Shown piece after piece: positions 54,919 to 63,744 of a stretch of 64,000 nucleotides of DNA (position 1 is the stretch's first letter; every line of letters begins with the position of its first letter). The stretch comes from Acidobacteriota bacterium (GTDB lineage Bacteria > Acidobacteriota > Terriglobia > Bryobacterales > Bryobacteraceae): contig JACQZR010000302.1 of the NCBI GenBank assembly GCA_016213775.1, positions 1 through 64,000 of the forward strand. Reading direction: 5' to 3'. A program made the translations under genes and the position numbers. Below the pieces are notes generated by a model. That model made no database searches, was not told the DNA's origin, and saw nothing but the letters and a program-made list of their open reading frames with translations.

Positions 54919-56217
54919 ATGTCTGAGAAGAGGTGGTTCTGGGCGACTCTGGCGCTGTCCAGCGTCACTGTCCTGCTGCTGGTGTTTGCGGGCTGGGAAC
55001 TGGTGGAAAACCGGTACTTCCGCGATGCGGACTATGTCACACTGCATTACCTCTACCTGACGCGGGGGGTTGCCTCGTCACTGCTGCTGGCCTTCTGGGC
55101 GGCGTGGTTTGTGTGGCGGCAGCGGCTGGAGAGCGAAGAGAACCTGCGGCGGTCGCAGGAGCGCTATCGTGGCCTGTTGGAAGCAATCCCCGGCGCAGTG
55201 GTTCTCTTTGACCGCACCTTCTGCGTGCTCGAGTGGAATGCTTCAGCCGAGAGGTTGTACGGCTATGGACGAGAGGAGGTGCTCGGCAAGCCGCTGGTGA
55301 CTGTTCCCCCGTCGAAGCAGCGGGAACTGGAGGATTTCCTTGCTCGCGTAGATGGCGGCGAGACTGTTCTCGATGTCGAGACGCTTCGCTCTGCACGCGA
55401 CGGCGAGGCCTTCGCCGTGCAACTGAGTTTGCTCCCCTACCAGGAACCGGGAGGGTGCCACTACTTCCTGGAGGTTACCTCCGATATCCGCCACGTGGTG
55501 CAACTGCGCGAGAGGATGTTGCAGATTGAGAAGCTCACCAGCATGGGCAAGATGGCGGCGGGCACGGCGCATCATCTGAACTCTCCCCTGGCGGCGTTGC
55601 TCCTGCGGGTACAAATGATGCGTGAGCGTCCGGCCCACGATCCTGGCGAGGAATTGGCGAAGATTGAACAGGGGTTGGTCTTTTGCCAGCACTTCGTGAG
55701 TCAGCTCCTGGAGTTCACACGCGCGAGCCCCGCGCAAAGACGAGGTAACGATCTGGGTACACTGTTGGAATCGGTGGCGAGCTTCTTTCTTCCAGTGATC
55801 CACTCAAGAGGAGCCACTCTGCGAGTGGATGCGGCACCCGCGCGGGGGCTCATGGTGGTGGCCGACCGCAACCAACTGGAGACGGTGCTCCTGATCCTGT
55901 TGAGCAATGCACTGGATGCCGTGGATAAAGGGGGCCACATCCAGCTTGTATGCGCACGCGTGGCAACGGACAAAGTGGAAGTTCGCGTGGAAGACAATGG
56001 CGTGGGTATCAGTGCCGCCAATCTCACGCGAGTCTTTGAGCCGTTCTTCACTACAAAGGATCCAGGCAAAGGGACAGGGTTAGGGCTCGCGATTGCACGC
56101 AATGTGGTGTTGGACCACGGTGGAACCATTGCCATTGAGAGCGAGCCGGGTCACGGCGCGGTTGTCAGAATCGAGTTTCCATTGGCGAAAGCCGGGTCGG
56201 AATCGGAGGCCGCATGA
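54919..56217 (+). CDS. PAS-domain membrane histidine kinase (NtrB-like)
   Basis: The 432-residue product has two N-terminal helices (about 7-27 and 48-66), a PAS domain (about 80-190: YRGLLEAIPGAVVLFDRTFC), a dimerisation/H-box region and an ATPase domain (N-box LLILLSNALDAV, G1 VEDNGVGIS, G2 GKGTGLGLAIA). In the H-box, GTAHHLNSPLAALLLRVQMM, the phospho-acceptor His is followed by His where Glu is usual. It starts 46 bases after the cytochrome gene and is coupled to the response regulator by ATGA, so it probably controls the sigma-54 promoter upstream of the Rieske gene in response to redox or respiratory state. Confidence 0.88.
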   Translation: MSEKRWFWATLALSSVTVLLLVFAGWELVENRYFRDADYVTLHYLYLTRGVASSLLLAFWAAWFVWRQRLESEENLRRSQERYRGLLEAIPGAVVLFDRTFCVLEWNASAERLYGYGREEVLGKPLVTVPPSKQRELEDFLARVDGGETVLDVETLRSARDGEAFAVQLSLLPYQEPGGCHYFLEVTSDIRHVVQLRERMLQIEKLTSMGKMAAGTAHHLNSPLAALLLRVQMMRERPAHDPGEELAKIEQGLVFCQHFVSQLLEFTRASPAQRRGNDLGTLLESVASFFLPVIHSRGATLRVDAAPARGLMVVADRNQLETVLLILLSNALDAVDKGGHIQLVCARVATDKVEVRVEDNGVGISAANLTRVFEPFFTTKDPGKGTGLGLAIARNVVLDHGGTIAIESEPGHGAVVRIEFPLAKAGSESEAA

Positions 56218-57569
56218 AGCGCACGAGCACAATTCTGGTGGTTGACGACGATACCAGCCTGGCGGCGGCGCTACAGGACCTGCTCACGCGCGACGGCTAT
56301 TCAGTGGAAGTAGCGCACTCGGCCATGGAGGCGCTCGCGATCCAGGAGGCCAATCCTTCTCTGGCGCTGGCGCTGGTGGATCTGATTCTGCCGGGAGTGG
56401 ATGGCCTCACGCTGATTGAGGAAATGCGGCGCCGAAACGCGGAGATCTCCATCGTCATCATGACCGGCTACGGCACTATCGAGACAGCCGTGGATGCGAT
56501 GAAACGCGGGGCTGAAGACTACATCACCAAGCCGTTTGACTTCCAGGCGATCCGGAAAAAGGTGGGGCGGCTTCTGGAGGTTCTCGAGTTGCGGGAGCGA
56601 GTGGTGCAACTGGAGACGCACCTGGAACGGCACCCCTGCTTTGAGAACATTGTCTGTGTCTCGCCGGCCATGGAGCGCGTTCTTGAACGTGCCCGCCTCG
56701 CGGCCAATTCCGGCGCGTCCATTCTTATCCTCGGCGAGACTGGCACGGGCAAGGAGATGCTGGCACGCGCGATCCACGGGGCGAGCAATCGGAGCCGCCA
56801 TCCCTTCATGGCGCTGAACTGCGGAGCTTTGCCCCGCGAGCTGGTGGAGAGCGAATTGTTTGGATTCCGGCGCGGGGCGTTCACGGGCGCCTATGCCGAC
56901 ACCCCGGGCATCTTTGCCTCAGCCTCGGGAGGATCCATTTTCCTGGATGAGATCGGCGAGATGCCGAAGGATGTCCAGGTGAAGTTCCTGCGCGTGTTGC
57001 AGGAGGGCGAGGTCCGCCCCGTGGGTGGATCCCGTAGCGTCCAGGTGGATGTACGGGTGGTGGCAGCCACCAATCGCAGTTTGAACGAACTCCGCGGCGG
57101 TCTGCTGCGGGAGGATTTCTACTTTCGCATCGCAACGGTAGTGCTGCAGCTACCGCCGCTGCGAACGCGCCCGGAGGACGTGTTCGTTCTGGCGCAACAT
57201 TTCGCCCGCCGCCTGTCGCGCCGCTATGGCCGTGAAATTACACTGGGCCGGTCGGGACTGGAAGCGCTGGTGGGGTATTCCTTTCCGGGGAACGTAAGGG
57301 AATTCGAGAACCTGATGGAGAGCGCCACTGCTGTTTCCGAAGATGACCCGCAGGTGATCACCGACAAGGATCTGCGGCCGTTACTTCAGAACGATACACC
57401 GCGAGGAATGACGGAAGGCGGCGGTCAGCCAGTGTCCATGGAGCAGATGGAGCGGGTCACCATAGAGAGGGCATTGCGGCTATCGGAAGGCAATCGCACG
57501 AAGGCCGCCTCGATGCTGGGCATTTCGCGCGATACTCTCTATCGCAAGATGCGGCTGTATCAGGTTTAA
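56214..57569 (+). CDS. Sigma-54-dependent response regulator (NtrC family)
   Basis: The 451-residue product has a receiver domain (VDDDTSLAAALQDLLTRDGY, phospho-Asp in LALVDLILPGVDG), an AAA+ sigma-54 activator domain with Walker A GETGTGKE, the sigma-54-contacting loop GAFTGAYAD and Walker B region GGSIFLDEIGEMP, and a Fis-type helix-turn-helix (LSEGNRTKAASMLGISRDTL). All elements needed to activate sigma-54 promoters are present. It overlaps the kinase gene. A palindromic A/T-rich terminator lies 1 base after its stop. The Rieske-operon sigma-54 promoter match is the natural target. Confidence 0.93.
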   Translation: MKRTSTILVVDDDTSLAAALQDLLTRDGYSVEVAHSAMEALAIQEANPSLALALVDLILPGVDGLTLIEEMRRRNAEISIVIMTGYGTIETAVDAMKRGAEDYITKPFDFQAIRKKVGRLLEVLELRERVVQLETHLERHPCFENIVCVSPAMERVLERARLAANSGASILILGETGTGKEMLARAIHGASNRSRHPFMALNCGALPRELVESELFGFRRGAFTGAYADTPGIFASASGGSIFLDEIGEMPKDVQVKFLRVLQEGEVRPVGGSRSVQVDVRVVAATNRSLNELRGGLLREDFYFRIATVVLQLPPLRTRPEDVFVLAQHFARRLSRRYGREITLGRSGLEALVGYSFPGNVREFENLMESATAVSEDDPQVITDKDLRPLLQNDTPRGMTEGGGQPVSMEQMERVTIERALRLSEGNRTKAASMLGISRDTLYRKMRLYQV

Positions 57570-57570
57570 G

Positions 57571-57591
57571 AAAAAATGTTTGACATTTTTT
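57571..57591. terminator. Perfect A/T-rich hairpin after the response regulator
   Basis: Nine-base arms AAAAAATGT and ACATTTTTT flank a TTG loop. The arms end in a T-run, like a rho-independent terminator working in both directions, although the stem is AT-rich and weak. Confidence 0.5.
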
Positions 57592-57835
57592 GCTGCATGA
57601 TCAACAAGCCGCAAGGGGCGGGAAAAATGGACCCATCTCTCTTGCGCTGAGATGCAGGAACGCCAGCGGCCAGAGTATAAGGAACAATGCGCTCCGGCAC
57701 ACAAACGAAAGCCAATAAGTCTGTCATTGGCCTGGGCGAGACGCCGACGCTGACCGGCTCGCCGCCTGTCTTTGGCGTGATCCCAACGCCTTCACCGTTG
57801 AGCCTTGGCGTAAGCTTTCGCCTGCTTGGCAACCC

Positions 57836-58237
57836 TCAGATCCGGTGGATCCTTTGAAGGCCAGGCCAATGATCGAAATCGCTATCGAAGCTCAGAATCG
57901 ATCGAACGCCATGGCGCTCCATGACTGCGATGTGTAAGGCGTCGCGGGCCGACATCCGCGCAGGATTCTGGACGATCTCGCCAGCACGCAAGACGTCCCT
58001 CTTCTCGATGGGCAATACTTCATCGACGATGTCGAGGGTGACTTTGAGTGCTGGCCCGATGGCTTCGCGCTTTTCAATCGCCGTATAACGATGAAGAATC
58101 TCCTGCAGAACTTCAGCGTCCGTAACCAGGCGCCGGCCCCCGGCAATCAAGCGCTCCAGTATCACTTGGACCTCGGCCTTGTGGGGATGAGCCGCTCCCA
58201 CCAGGTACATCGGAATATTGGAATCGACGAAGATCAA
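57836..58237 (-). CDS. PIN-domain toxin (VapC-like)
   Basis: The 133-residue product starts MIFVDSNIPMYLVGAAHPHK, with the first acidic residue of the PIN site, then LVTDAEVLQEILHRY (Glu), SARDALHIAVMERHG (Asp) and SFDSDFDHWPGL (Asp). PIN-domain VapC toxins cleave RNA, often tRNA, when not bound by the antitoxin. The start overlaps the antitoxin stop by four bases. The order antitoxin then toxin is typical. Confidence 0.85.
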   Translation of the reverse strand: MIFVDSNIPMYLVGAAHPHKAEVQVILERLIAGGRRLVTDAEVLQEILHRYTAIEKREAIGPALKVTLDIVDEVLPIEKRDVLRAGEIVQNPARMSARDALHIAVMERHGVRSILSFDSDFDHWPGLQRIHRI

Positions 58238-58479
58238 CCCTCGTATCCTCGCTCGATTTCGTTCAACATCTGCTCTACGTCAGCAGTGGGGAACGAATAC
58301 TGCGCACCGTGCCGAACTGCCTTCAACTTCGTTTCGGCGTCAATCACCGGCCGGCTCGCGCGCGCGTCGCGAAGCGCTCGACGGACCCACTCGCCAACGG
58401 TCAAACCTTCTCGCTTGGCAAAGCGCTGGATGTCGGACATCTCGGGATCGGGCAGGATCACTTGAAGCCGCTTACTCAT
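58234..58479 (-). CDS. VapB-like antitoxin (ribbon-helix-helix type)
   Basis: The 81-residue product starts MSKRLQVILPDPEMSDIQRF, a ribbon-helix-helix-like N-terminus, then GLTVGEWVRRALRDA, with a C-terminal tail suited to wrapping the toxin. It precedes the PIN toxin with a four-base overlap. Palindromes around its start (see 58473-58503) suggest that it autoregulates the operon. Confidence 0.8.
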   Translation of the reverse strand: MSKRLQVILPDPEMSDIQRFAKREGLTVGEWVRRALRDARASRPVIDAETKLKAVRHGAQYSFPTADVEQMLNEIERGYEG

Positions 58480-58503
58480 ACCGTGAGTATAGCATGATCA
58501 TGC
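58473..58503 (-). promoter_or_regulatory. Palindromic operator/promoter region of the VapBC pair
   Basis: GCATGATCATGC (58492-58503) is a perfect 12-bp palindrome, and TACTCA-N5-TGAGTA (58473-58489) a second dyad over the start codon. TATACT (58491-58486 on the minus strand) resembles a -10 box, putting transcription at or very near the antitoxin ATG (58479); the mRNA may be leaderless. Such dyads are usual antitoxin binding sites. Confidence 0.5.
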
Positions 58504-58580
58504 AAGGTGTGTGAGGCCACTGACCCCGTCCGATATTCGGACACTCGTCTCGTTTCCTTACGAGCCACTCCCGTTTTCTT

Positions 58581-59861
58581 GTGAAAATGCTTAAGAATTG
58601 GCGCTTTCTGCATGGCGCTTGGCGTGCTTCCAACCCCGGCATGGCCCCAATCGGTTCCCGCAAAGAGTTCTTCTTCTGGACCGTTGCCGCTTTGGCCGCA
58701 ACGACAATCCTGGTGATTGTCCTTACCCGTAACCGCGCCGGCGTTTCCGCACGGACGTCCATTCACGTGACCGGTAACGCCGACAGGGGAGCGGAATTGT
58801 TCTTCGGCGCTAAACGATGTTCCATCTGTCATGCCGTTAACGGCGTGGGTGGGCGGCTGGCGCCGGACCTGCGCGGTATGCAGCCCGGCAAACCCGCGAT
58901 GGGCTGGCTGACCAGCGTGCTCTGGAATCACGCTCCAGGGATGTGGCGCAGGATCCGCGGCTCCGGAGAGACATACCCGAAGCTGGATCAGCAGGAGATG
59001 GCGAACATGCTGGCGTTCCTTTACCAGTCGGGTAATACGGATCCGCCTGGGAATGTCGATGCGGGCCGGCGTGTTTTTGAGGAGAACAGTTGCAGCCGCT
59101 GTCATGCCATGAACGGCAAGGGAGGAACCGGAGGTCCGGATCTGGCCAAGATCGGACCCGGCCGGGACGCCAATGCCTGGATTCGCACGATGTGGAACCA
59201 TGCCCACCAGATGATCGAACCAGTGACTCATGCGGTTGGCAAATGGCCGCAACTGGATGGCGCTGCTATGAACAATCTGCTCGCGTACTTGAGCAGCGGA
59301 TCAGCGAAGGGCAAGCCAGTGTTGCCTCCGATGCGGGGCAATGCGGAGCGCGGCTGGAAGGTCTTTCAGGCCAAGTGTATCCGGTGCCATTCGCTGCGCG
59401 AGGGAGAGATCACGTTGGGCCCCGCCCTCGGGGCTGGGAAGGACCTTCCGCTCACCACCGCCCGGTTCGCGGCCCTGCTGTGGAACCATGCTCCGGCAAT
59501 GGTGGAAAAGACCAAGTCGATGCCCGGCCAACTACCGAAGATTGAGGGAGAGGAAATAGCCGATGTATCGGCGTTCCTGGCGAGCCTTCGTTTTGTCGAG
59601 ACTTCCGGTTCGGCGCTGGTGGGTGAAAAGGTATTCTCTGAACGGGGCTGCGCGGTATGCCATGGCGCCGGAGGAGAGGGTGGACCACTGGCCCCCCCAT
59701 TGCGCAAGCCGAGCGAGGCCTATACGTCCGTTTCCTTTGCTACGGCGCTATGGCGGCACGGGCCGCGCATGTTGGACCGTTCGCTCGAGAAGGGCATGAC
59801 CTGGCCGGTGATGCAGGCTTCCGACGTGGGGGACATCGTGGCGTTCCTGAACGCGAGATGA
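58581..59861 (+). CDS. Membrane-anchored tetrahaem protein of four fused cytochrome c domains
   Basis: The 426-residue product has a membrane anchor (FFFWTVAALAATTILVIVLT, about 30-49) and four cytochrome c domains in series with haem motifs CSICH, CSRCH, CIRCH and CAVCH. The pattern 'RGAELFFGAKRCSICHAVNG' recurs as 'AGRRVFEENSCSRCHAMNGK' and 'ERGWKVFQAKCIRCHSLREG', so the domains are internal duplicates. The start could be 58581, 58587 or 58641. It is coupled to the next gene by ATGA. An electron shuttle at the periplasmic face is expected; its partner is not in the operon. Confidence 0.82.
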   Translation: MKMLKNWRFLHGAWRASNPGMAPIGSRKEFFFWTVAALAATTILVIVLTRNRAGVSARTSIHVTGNADRGAELFFGAKRCSICHAVNGVGGRLAPDLRGMQPGKPAMGWLTSVLWNHAPGMWRRIRGSGETYPKLDQQEMANMLAFLYQSGNTDPPGNVDAGRRVFEENSCSRCHAMNGKGGTGGPDLAKIGPGRDANAWIRTMWNHAHQMIEPVTHAVGKWPQLDGAAMNNLLAYLSSGSAKGKPVLPPMRGNAERGWKVFQAKCIRCHSLREGEITLGPALGAGKDLPLTTARFAALLWNHAPAMVEKTKSMPGQLPKIEGEEIADVSAFLASLRFVETSGSALVGEKVFSERGCAVCHGAGGEGGPLAPPLRKPSEAYTSVSFATALWRHGPRMLDRSLEKGMTWPVMQASDVGDIVAFLNAR

Positions 59862-62113
59862 AGTCCTATCTACGTCACAGATGGCGGGGAGTTTGATGTA
59901 CCGCGATCGCGATTCTCCCAAGCCCGGTAGAGGCACAAACTCGCACCCGCCAGAACGTCGCGGCCATTCTCGGATTCGAAAACGGGGTTCGGGGCGCTTA
60001 TCCTGCTGGGTGGACAGGGACACTAGGCGCTTCTGTCGATGACAAGGTTTTTCATTCTGGCCGGTTCTCCGCGCGCATCGAACGCACGGCCAGCAGTAGC
60101 GGGACCAACTCGGGAATCCTTGTTTCGCTTCCCATGGACTTCTCGGGGCGAACCATTGAGTGGCGCGGCTGGGTGAAGACGCAGGCCGTCACCAACGCCG
60201 CCGCGCTTTGGATGCGCGAGGACGGTGATACCGCCGGCCTTGCATTCAACACCACGCAGGGTCTGCAAGTCAAAGGCGACACCGACTGGAAGCAATACTC
60301 CATCACGCTGTCAGTCGTACCGGATGCCAAGCTCCTCTTTGTCGGTTTTCTAATCGTCGGCACTGGCACGGCCTGGGTGGATGATCTCGAATTACTGGTG
60401 GATGGGAAGCCGATTGCGGAAGCCCCGGCTCGAATCACTGTATTGGATAACGATAAGGAATTCGACGGAAGCTCCAAGATCTCGCTCAGCGCTGTCAGCG
60501 AGACGCAGGCACGGAATCTCGCCAGGCTTGCCCGTGTGTGGGGATTCCTGAAATACCATCACCCTGCCGTCACGGGAGGGAAGCGGCACTGGGATTATGA
60601 CCTGTTCCGCATCATGCCTCAGGTACTGGCCGCGCCCGAAGACGCGACGGCCAACAAGGCAATCAACGAATGGATCACGGCGCTCGGCCCCGTTGCCGAA
60701 TGTACTCGCTGCGCGACATTGAATCCGTCCTCCCTTCACCTGGAGCCGAGCCTCGATTGGATCCGCGACGAATCGGTTCTCGGCGCGGAGCTGAGCCGCA
60801 CGCTGCAAACGGCCTATCGCAACCGGCCGGTGGCAACCTCGGGTTTCTACATCTCGCTGGTTCCGGGCGTTCAGAACGCTGTGTTTGAAAACGAGTTGAC
60901 GTATCGCAGCGTTCGCTTCCCCGATTCCGGCTATCAACTGCTTGGGCTGTTTCGCTACAGGAATATGGTGGAGTACTTCTCTCCCTACCGCGACGTGATG
61001 ATGGACGATCCCACAGACCTCGACTACTGGCCGCGCGTTCTGGAAGAGTCCATCGCGGCGATAGCCCTCGCGGGGGACAGCGTCGGCTATCAGCAGGAGT
61101 TGCTCAAGTTCATCGCGAAGGTGAACGATACGCATGCGAACCTGTGGTCGTCGATAGCGTCGCGCCCGCCTATCGGCACGTGCCAGTTGCCGGTGGACCT
61201 TCGTTTCGTGGAAGGAAAGGCGATTGTGCGGCAGTGGAATTCCGCCACCGCGGGGCCGGAATCGGGCCTAAAGCCAGGCGACGTAATCGAGGAATTGGAA
61301 GGCGCCACCGTGGACGATCTGCTCGCCGGATGGCGTCCCTATTACGCGGATTCGAACGAGGCCACGCGATACCGCGATTACGCCCGCTACATGACGCGGG
61401 GCGCGTGTGGACCCGTTTCGGTGCTGGTGAATCGCGGCGAAGAGTTCCTCAGGGTCGACAGCACCCGTGTCCCAATCTCGATCCTGGATTTCTCCAGATC
61501 GTCGGTGCATGACCGTCCTGGCCCGGCGTTCCAAAAGCTCGCGGACGACGTGGCGTACCTGAAGCTCAGCAGCGTGGAGGCGGCCAAGAGTGCCAGCTAT
61601 GTCGAGGCCGCGGCAGGAACCAAGGGGCTGATCATTGACATTCGTAACTACCCTTCGGAGTTCGTAGTGTATACGCTTGGCTCGCTGCTGACATCCAGCC
61701 GGGTTCCGTTTGTGAATATCACACGGCCGGATGTTTCGAATCCTGGAGCTTTCTACTGGACGCCGCCGCTCGAGCTTGTCCCGGCGCAACCACACTACAA
61801 CGGGAAGGTCGTCGTGTTGTTGGAGGAGGTGTCGCAGAGCCAGGCCGAATTCACGGCCATGGCGTTCCGCGCCGCCGGCGCTACGATCATCGGGAGCACC
61901 ACGGCCGGATCTGACGGCAATGTCTCGACGATTCTACTGCCGGGCGGGTTCAGTTCCTATATCAGCGGGATCGGCATCTTCAATCCGGACAAGACTCCGA
62001 CGCAGCGAGTCGGCATCATCCCCGACATTGAACTTCGGCCGACAATCGCCGGCATCCGCGAAGGACGGGATGAATTGCTGGAGGCGGCCATCCGTCAGAT
62101 CCGCGGCCAGTGA
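59858..62113 (+). pseudogene. S41-family (tail-specific) peptidase frame interrupted by an in-frame TGA
   Basis: ATG 59858 overlaps the cytochrome stop as ATGA and reads MKSYLRHRWRGV, then a TGA at 59894-59896, then the same frame continues CTAIAILPSPVEAQTRTRQN, GFENGVRGAYPAGWTGTL and onward for 738 codons to 62113. There is no ATG, GTG or TTG between the TGA and 60134. The downstream part has an N-terminal sandwich domain, a helical/PDZ-like region (LKPGDVIEELEG) and the S41 core (GLIIDIRNYPSEFVVYTLGS; VLLEEVSQSQAEFTAMAFRA). The candidate nucleophile Ser is in VSQSQAEF. A TGG-to-TGA nonsense mutation, read-through or a sequence error would all explain this; the rest of the frame looks intact. 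Confidence 0.7.
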
Positions 62114-62210
62114 CATGGGGGCGATACGGACTTAAAATGAACATTGATAACTTGAATGTGCGAGGTTTTTGTGTCGTAGGTCTGGTGGGTTCTTTGCTCG
62201 CGGCGGACGG

Positions 62211-62263
62211 TAGGGGTCACGGATGAAATCGGATGAACTCTGATGAACACTGATACTGAAGTC
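62211..62263. repeat. Dispersed repeat, copy 2
   Basis: The stretch reads TAGGGGTCACGGATGAAATC, then GGATGAACTC, TGATGAACAC and TGATACTGAAGTC, and closely matches the reverse complement of 30331-30378. Such units are multi-copy in acidobacterial intergenic regions. Confidence 0.6.
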
Positions 62264-62615
62264 AGGACGCCCAGGTTCTCGAACCAACCGGCGCGCTAAC
62301 AGCCGGTGGCAAGAGTCTAAGTATACGCCTCGTCTGCTGCTCGATTGACTTGCAGCGTGTCAAGCAGCAGAAAGTTTGCTGCCAGCCTGTAGCGCGGAGC
62401 CCGATTGGCGCCACGCTACAGGGTGCTGTAGGGCTGAGCTACAGCGATTCGATTGTCAAGGATCGGCGAGCCGTTGCCCTTCTCAGGGGCGGCCCAAACT
62501 TATAGACAGAAAGCGGATAGGCCGCTCGACGGCGGAGACACTTATCGCGTGGCAGGTGCGCCGGGTTCCGAACTGCGTTCGGTAAGTTACTTGGTTTTGG
62601 ATGATTTCATATAGT
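62264..62615. other. Intergenic stretch with short inverted TGTAGC elements
   Basis: No supported gene. Short motifs CTGTAGCGCG, CGCTACAG, GCTGTAGGG and GCTACAGCG recur in both orientations around 62388-62447 and could form small hairpins. Confidence 0.4.
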
Positions 62616-63317
62616 TCATGCAGCTTTCGGTTTGAGATCGGGCTTCGGTTCGGGCCTCGGGGTCGTGGTGATCGGTGTTGTTTGCGGCGCAGGCTTCTGA
62701 TTTCGGCCGAGGAAGGTCAAAAGAAAGGCGAATTCTTCCGGTTCCGTGAAGTTATTTTGATAGTCGTCGGGTTCGATTGAATCGGGAGTATATGCGAGGA
62801 CGGGCTTTTCCCCTAAACGCAGCGTTTGCAACTTGATGAGGGCATTGCAGGCGCGGTGCCACTGACGGTCGAGGTGGTCTTCGTGCTTGCGGATGTGCTC
62901 AAGACCGGAGGTATTTGCGACGGCGATGGAGAGGACGCTCTCTCCGGCGCGGTGGGCGGCAGTGATCTTATCAAAGGAAGGGTCGAGTTTGCCGCGAAGG
63001 ATAGCGTACTCGGCGTCAATGAGAGCCGTTTCCATGGCCCAGAGGCGGCGAAGGCGCCAGGCGGAGTTGGTCATGCGGACGACGAGGTCGTATTCGGGTT
63101 GGCCGGCTGGTTTGAAGGCGGCGACGTATTTGGCGAGTAAGTTGTCGTAGCGGTCCTGGCATTCGTTGGACAGGACGACCTGGGAGGAGTAGAAGCCATG
63201 TTTCATGGCGTTTTTGGAAGAGCGGGCCTTGCCCTCTTCTGTAACGGGACCGTGTGAGAGCTTGCCGTTTTCGCGGGAAGCGTTGATTTGTGATTCGGAA
63301 CGATAGTTGTCTGACAT
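62616..63317 (-). CDS. Uncharacterised protein with N-terminal 'ENGKLSHGPVTEEGKARSS' motif
   Basis: The 233-residue product starts MSDNYRSESQINASRENGK and then HGPVTEEGKARSSKNAMKHG; a helical central region follows, and the C-terminus is proline/threonine-rich. From memory, this N-terminal motif marks a multi-copy acidobacterial/planctomycete family of unknown function, sometimes near mobile elements. No catalytic motif is seen. It may be related to mobile DNA, but nothing here shows it. Confidence 0.65.
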   Translation of the reverse strand: MSDNYRSESQINASRENGKLSHGPVTEEGKARSSKNAMKHGFYSSQVVLSNECQDRYDNLLAKYVAAFKPAGQPEYDLVVRMTNSAWRLRRLWAMETALIDAEYAILRGKLDPSFDKITAAHRAGESVLSIAVANTSGLEHIRKHEDHLDRQWHRACNALIKLQTLRLGEKPVLAYTPDSIEPDDYQNNFTEPEEFAFLLTFLGRNQKPAPQTTPITTTPRPEPKPDLKPKAA

Positions 63318-63744
63318 GGGGATGTCCTTTCGGCTTCCACTCTGGCATGGGCCCTAGCGAGGCTGATTTGAACGAGGGCAGCAAGTAGTTGAAAAGGTGG
63401 GAGAAAGAAAATCGTGGCGGCTGTGACTGGCTTTCTGCTACTTTTGTAGTTTTTGGTGCGGCGGATCTGGATGCCGCAACGGGCAGGTCATCACCTCCGG
63501 TAGCCAGCACTTCGCTCGTCAGGCCGGATCAGTTGAGTAAGGCTCTTCTCTTTTCCCGTTGGCGGGACCTTGGCTCAAGCTTTTCAATACTGGGCATGAT
63601 TTTCCTGGCTTCCGAGCTTGAGGAGAATCATCAGAAATACCACGGCATCCACGTCTCTCAGTTCCTCGGGAACCTTCTGGTGTTCGTGAGATACAGCAGG
63701 CAGATATTAAGCAAGCTGGGATACGCAAGCCCCGGCACATTGAG
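63318..63744. other. Interval without a clear gene
   Basis: Frames here have weak protein character. One open frame continues into the partial gene that follows, so the 3' part (from about 63616) might belong to it. No promoter or repeat was recognised. Confidence 0.35.
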
